NCBI RefSeq assembly: GCF_913775985.1
Contig: NZ_CAJYMB010000096.1
Span: 98,609 to 162,608, forward strand
Reading direction: 5' to 3'
Source of the DNA: an uncultured Pluralibacter sp.
GTDB taxonomy: Bacteria; Pseudomonadota; Gammaproteobacteria; Enterobacterales; Enterobacteriaceae
DNA length: 64,000 nt
Shown in pieces: positions 61,043 through 64,000 of this stretch (its first letter is position 1; each line of letters starts with the position of its first letter). The position numbers and the translations under genes were made by a program. Below the pieces are notes generated by a model. That model was not told where the DNA came from. It worked only from the letters and a program-made list of their open reading frames with translations, and did not search any database.

Positions 61043-61579
61043 TCAATAGGTTAATGTGACGGTCACGGTATCGGTGTAAGTACCGGCAGGCGGAGGCGTG
61101 CTCACTGAAAATAATCGGGCATACACGGTATACATTCGCGAGCCGGCAGGGAAAGAGGCGATGGTTTTCGCCTGAGCGCCCGTGCCCCATATGCTGCTAT
61201 GGCCGGCATCTTGATAAAGCTGATAGGCCAGCTTTCTGCTGCCCGAGCCGTTAATCAGATACCTGGCGCTGCTGTTCCCCCCGTTCAGCCCGTAATCCAG
61301 AGAGAGAGTCACTCCGATCCCGGGTGTGCAGGTCACGATCAGCGAGCCCGCTCCCCTGCTGCTGGCAACGTCGATATTTGAGGGAATAGCGGAGCGTTCG
61401 CCAAAATTAATAGTGCCGAATTGGGCATCGTTATTCCCTTCAGATCCGCTACCGAGCGCGCAGCCGCCTGTAATAACCGCCGAAACCTGGAATGTTCTGC
61501 TGGCGGTACCGGCGACCAGCTGTAATGACACCAGCAGCAAGCAGAGTAATAAAGACTGTTTCCCCGGAACATTGAGCAT
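61043..61579 (-). CDS. spore coat U domain pilin 2 (cluster 2)
   Basis: 178 residues from ATG 61579, with GGGAGAGG just upstream; a TTG at 61597 is in frame but unlikely. Signal near VAGTASR. The SCPU domain shows FQVSAVITGGCALGSG, TINFGERSAIPS, LIVTCTPGIGVTLSLDYG and ends TYTDTVTVTLTY. It is the counterpart of CsuA/CsuB, a rod or adaptor subunit. Confidence 0.88.
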   Translation of the reverse strand: MLNVPGKQSLLLCLLLVSLQLVAGTASRTFQVSAVITGGCALGSGSEGNNDAQFGTINFGERSAIPSNIDVASSRGAGSLIVTCTPGIGVTLSLDYGLNGGNSSARYLINGSGSRKLAYQLYQDAGHSSIWGTGAQAKTIASFPAGSRMYTVYARLFSVSTPPPAGTYTDTVTVTLTY

Positions 61580-61617
61580 GATCCTCTCCCTGGTCAATGC
61601 GCCACCGGTCGTCGCTG

Positions 61618-62166
61618 TTACCAGGCAAGGGTCGCGATAACGATATCGTTATAGGTCCCGGCAGCAGGGGATGGCGTTCTCTGATCTTCTGGTACTACCC
61701 GACCATAAACAGGAAGATCCTGGGTTGAGTCAGCAAGCGTAATAGGCGCGTTCGGATTAATAATGCTGGTGCGCGCGCTGTCGCTATAAAGGCGATAAGG
61801 AATCAGCGTGTCGCCGCTACCTGCGGAAAGATTTCGCACGTTGCCGGAGCCGTTCTGACCGGCATCGAGAGTGAGCGTTGGCGTAAGCCCTTCGCTGCAG
61901 TTGATGGTAATACCACTGCTGCCGTTGCTGCCTGTAACCGTCCCGTCAATAATGCTGTTCAGGCTGGAATGCGTACCAAAGTCGAGAGTACCCCAATTGT
62001 TGCTGCCCTCGGACGTAGAATTATTATTGACGGTACATCCAGCGCCAATAACCAGCTGGACGCCAATTTTTCCTGTTAAAGTTCCCGCTGCATATACACC
62101 AGGCGCCAGCATTAGTGCCAACGCTGCACATATAACACCTGGTGATTTGTTATTCATTTTTTTCAT
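61618..62166 (-). CDS. spore coat U domain pilin 1, probable main subunit (cluster 2)
   Basis: 182 residues with a signal cut near VYA-AGTLT. SCPU features: GKIGVQLVIGAGCTVNNNST, TLDFGTHSSLNSIID, INCSEGLTPTLTLDAGQNG and the terminal TYNDIVIATLAW. First pilin of the operon and thus likely the rod subunit. Rich in Ser, Asn and Gly, common for archaic pilins. The regulator gene upstream ends 68 bases away on the same strand. Confidence 0.88.
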   Translation of the reverse strand: MKKMNNKSPGVICAALALMLAPGVYAAGTLTGKIGVQLVIGAGCTVNNNSTSEGSNNWGTLDFGTHSSLNSIIDGTVTGSNGSSGITINCSEGLTPTLTLDAGQNGSGNVRNLSAGSGDTLIPYRLYSDSARTSIINPNAPITLADSTQDLPVYGRVVPEDQRTPSPAAGTYNDIVIATLAW

Positions 62167-62234
62167 ATATAAAAGAGCCTCGTATTAATAACGTCTGAAA
62201 GTAATTTATTTAATAAAAAAGGAGGGTGGTACAT

Positions 62235-62855
62235 TCACGCTGTATGGCATGAGCTGTATTTCATAAGTTGATCGCTAAGCTCGAACAGGCGCTTTACGCC
62301 CGCTTTCTTCATAATATTATATTTATGGATATACACTGTCTTACAACTAATATTTAACATTTCTGATACTTCTTGTACGGTGTGATTTGCAATGATTAAT
62401 GACAATATTTGAATCTCGCGAACTGATAGTGCTTTATGCAACGGTGCTGCTATTTTTTTTAAAATCTCAGGGCTGCGAAAAGCCGCCGCGGGGGCGGAGT
62501 TTAGCAGCGCAAATTTAAGATCCTTAACGCTATCTTTTTTAGACACAACTGCGAATGGTTTGAGTTTTATCAATGACTTAATTAAAAATGGTTCCTCAAC
62601 CTCGGTGAAAATGATGAGCTTTACCGTTTCCCAGTGAGCCTGGTTTTTGTTTATAAAATGAAGTCCTTCCACAGCGGAATAATCATTGTCAAAAAGCTCC
62701 ATGACGACAACATCAAGATAGTTTGCATCCAGCATGATCTGTAGTGGGTTAAATCGATTTAAGAGTCCCCGTATTCTTATAATATCTGGAGGAAACAGGT
62801 GCTGAAAAGACAGCCTGACTAAAGCATTTGTATCTAAAATGGCAACGTTCTTCAT
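62235..62855 (-). CDS. orphan LuxR-type regulator with pseudo-receiver domain (cluster 2)
   Basis: 206 residues. A response-regulator-like N-terminal domain (MKNVAILDTNALVRLSFQHL) has only one acidic residue in the acid pocket (Asp8) and Glu53 in place of the phospho-Asp (VVVMELFDND); Lys is kept (VVSKKD). The C-terminal LuxR/GerE helix-turn-helix is LSVREIQILSLIIANHTVQE and VSEMLNISCKTVYIHKYNI. The Glu may mimic constant phosphorylation. No histidine kinase is encoded nearby. By position it likely activates the Csu-like operon, possibly being co-transcribed with it. Confidence 0.85.
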   Translation of the reverse strand: MKNVAILDTNALVRLSFQHLFPPDIIRIRGLLNRFNPLQIMLDANYLDVVVMELFDNDYSAVEGLHFINKNQAHWETVKLIIFTEVEEPFLIKSLIKLKPFAVVSKKDSVKDLKFALLNSAPAAAFRSPEILKKIAAPLHKALSVREIQILSLIIANHTVQEVSEMLNISCKTVYIHKYNIMKKAGVKRLFELSDQLMKYSSCHTA

Positions 62856-63351
62856 CGTGCTATTAATGTACTACTAACTTAAATTTTGATGATGCAACGG
62901 CAGAATAAAAAAATAAAAAAGCATTTATGTTATCTTACTAGCGTATTACTCTGCGATACAGGTGAGTTTACTTATCAGGAAGGATAAAGTTTCATTATTT
63001 TTCTAAACGAAAATATTGGATGCGGTTTTAGGGGAGGGGGATGGTTCTAGGATTTTACTTAGGTTGGATTAATCCGGCCCACAATTATCGGTAACTCTTC
63101 AGGTGCTCTGATAATACTTACTTAAAGGTAAGTAGAGTTGTACCATTTGAAAGGGAATGTTTCCAGCTGCAATTGCTGAGTAACCAGCCTGCTAGTTATA
63201 ATTCATTCAATTATTCATAAGCTTAAACAAGGATAGGGCGGAATTAAGTAGGTGAGTAGCACATCGCGTCATCATGCGCCTTATCCCTTAAAATACGCGA
63301 ATAAGGTCACTTAAAATATCCATATTCTCCGGCATGGATCGCGATCGCAGA
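62856..63351. other. non-coding stretch between the regulator and the cytochrome gene
   Basis: About 500 bases with no credible gene. The left half is AT-rich and probably holds the promoter of the LuxR-type regulator; I cannot pick one -10/-35 pair. The composition returns towards backbone values near 63300, which may mark the end of the accessory region. Confidence 0.4.
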
Positions 63352-63386
63352 TAAAAAATCGGGCGGCGCCAGCGGCGACGCCCGAT
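63352..63386 (-). terminator. terminator of the cytochrome c gene
   Basis: On the minus strand ATCGGGCG / CGCCCGAT with an internal GC-rich stem is followed by TTTTTTATCT, 13 bases after the stop of the gene. Confidence 0.85.
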
Positions 63387-63398
63387 GCATCAATCAGG

Positions 63399-64000
63399 CT
63401 ATCCCCGGCGCCGCGCGCGCCGGCGCCACAATCCGATGATCAGCACAATGACGATAACCGCCCCGGCCGCCATTCCCGGAATAAATACTGGCTGCGCCCG
63501 CGCCAGAAGCGGTTTTGGTCCGCCCGCCCGCACCTCTTCCACATCGGCCTCGGTAACGCTAACGGCGCTGTTGCCGTACTTCTGCAGAACAAAGTTGGCA
63601 ATATCCGCCACCTGCTTGTCGGTTAATTCACCAACATAGGAGCCTTTACCGAAGCCGGGCATCAGAACATGTTTCTCCCCGACCTGGCGATTAACGCCCT
63701 GCAGGATGGTGGAGATCAGGTTTGATGGATTGTCCCTTAACGTGGCTGAGTTGTTAAACAGTGAAGGATATTCCTGCCCCCGGCTGCCGCTGCCGTCGGG
63801 TTGATGGCAGCTGGCGCAGTAGCCGCTGTAGAGTGCCTCGCCGCTATTAAGGGTGTGGTTGACGTTGGGAGGATTGGCACCGCGCAAATTTAGCTCAACG
63901 TTATAGCGGGCCTCCCGGGGAACGGCTGACTCACTTTTGTTTCCTTCACTCTTATAGGGCGCGGCCTTCAGGTAGGCGGCAATCGCCTGCAGCTGCCGAT
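63399..64000 (-). CDS. multihaem cytochrome c subunit, N-terminus beyond window edge
   Basis: The frame is open from 64000 to the stop at 63399 (200 residues). It contains the end of one cytochrome c domain (QLQAIAAYLKAAPYK), a spacer, then a complete domain with haem motif CASCH in YSGYCASCHQPDG, axial Met in VLMPGFGKG, and a C-terminal membrane helix followed by RRRARRRG. This layout is that of the three-haem subunit of membrane-bound gluconate, alcohol or aldehyde dehydrogenases, which pass electrons to quinone. The partner genes would lie to the right and are not visible. Substrate unknown. Confidence 0.85.
   Translation of the reverse strand, partial: RQLQAIAAYLKAAPYKSEGNKSESAVPREARYNVELNLRGANPPNVNHTLNSGEALYSGYCASCHQPDGSGSRGQEYPSLFNNSATLRDNPSNLISTILQGVNRQVGEKHVLMPGFGKGSYVGELTDKQVADIANFVLQKYGNSAVSVTEADVEEVRAGGPKPLLARAQPVFIPGMAAGAVIVIVLIIGLWRRRARRRG

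Overview
The window is chromosome from a member of the Enterobacteriaceae (Enterobacter/Klebsiella-like). From 1 to about 43.9 kb its gene order follows the loiP-tktA to lysS-idi-actS-glyU stretch of Escherichia coli, with products of matching or nearly matching length. No replication or plasmid genes are seen. The species cannot be fixed from the sequence alone. Several E. coli K-12 blocks are absent (the yggF-cmt block between tktA and epd, scpABC between yggE and argP). Three inserts are extra: scsABCD between ygfF and bglA, an RpiR-type regulator beside bglA, and an araC-azlC-azlD-hypothetical unit between yqfA and ygfZ.

Layout of the backbone. 1-6.5 kb: envelope protease loiP (cut by the left edge), transketolase, and the glycolytic epd-pgk-fbaA cluster. 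6.6-10.9 kb: mscS, argO, yggE, the argO activator argP, and rpiA. 11.1-14.4 kb: serA, then fau with 6S RNA (ssrS) and zapA on the minus strand, then ygfB. 14.4-23.8 kb: pepP-ubiH-ubiI, the glycine-cleavage operon gcvTHP, and ygfF. 23.8-30.9 kb: scsABCD (periplasmic thiol chemistry and copper tolerance), bglA with its regulator, yqfB, yqfA. 31-35.5 kb: the azl insert, ygfZ, sdhE-cptA. 35.5-43.9 kb: fldB, xerD-dsbC-recJ, prfB with its programmed frameshift, lysS, idi, actS and tRNA-Gly(CCC) glyU.

Immediately downstream of glyU the character changes. From about 43.9 to 62.9 kb the DNA is visibly more AT-rich, begins with an enlarged ERIC repeat, and carries two unrelated chaperone-usher pilus systems, all on the minus strand. 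The first (55.8 to 47.4 kb) has P-pilus-like order: major pilin, second pilin, usher, chaperone, five minor pilins and a tip adhesin-like protein. It is followed by a polytopic Wzy_C/PglL-type O-oligosaccharyltransferase-like gene and an orphan LuxR-type regulator. The second (62.2 to 56.9 kb) is an archaic, Csu-like system: two spore-coat-U pilins, chaperone, usher and a two-domain tip protein, preceded by another orphan LuxR-type regulator whose receiver domain lacks the phospho-acceptor aspartate. The window ends in a membrane-anchored multihaem cytochrome c gene cut by the right edge.

The most novel-looking element is the fimbrial operon coupled to a putative protein O-glycosyltransferase, with a promoter region holding a TTGACA box next to a GATC site, two further matched GATC sites and a leader inverted repeat. 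Other items to check are the small strong-SD ORF at 31048-31122, the expanded ERIC element, and the tandemly duplicated minor pilins.
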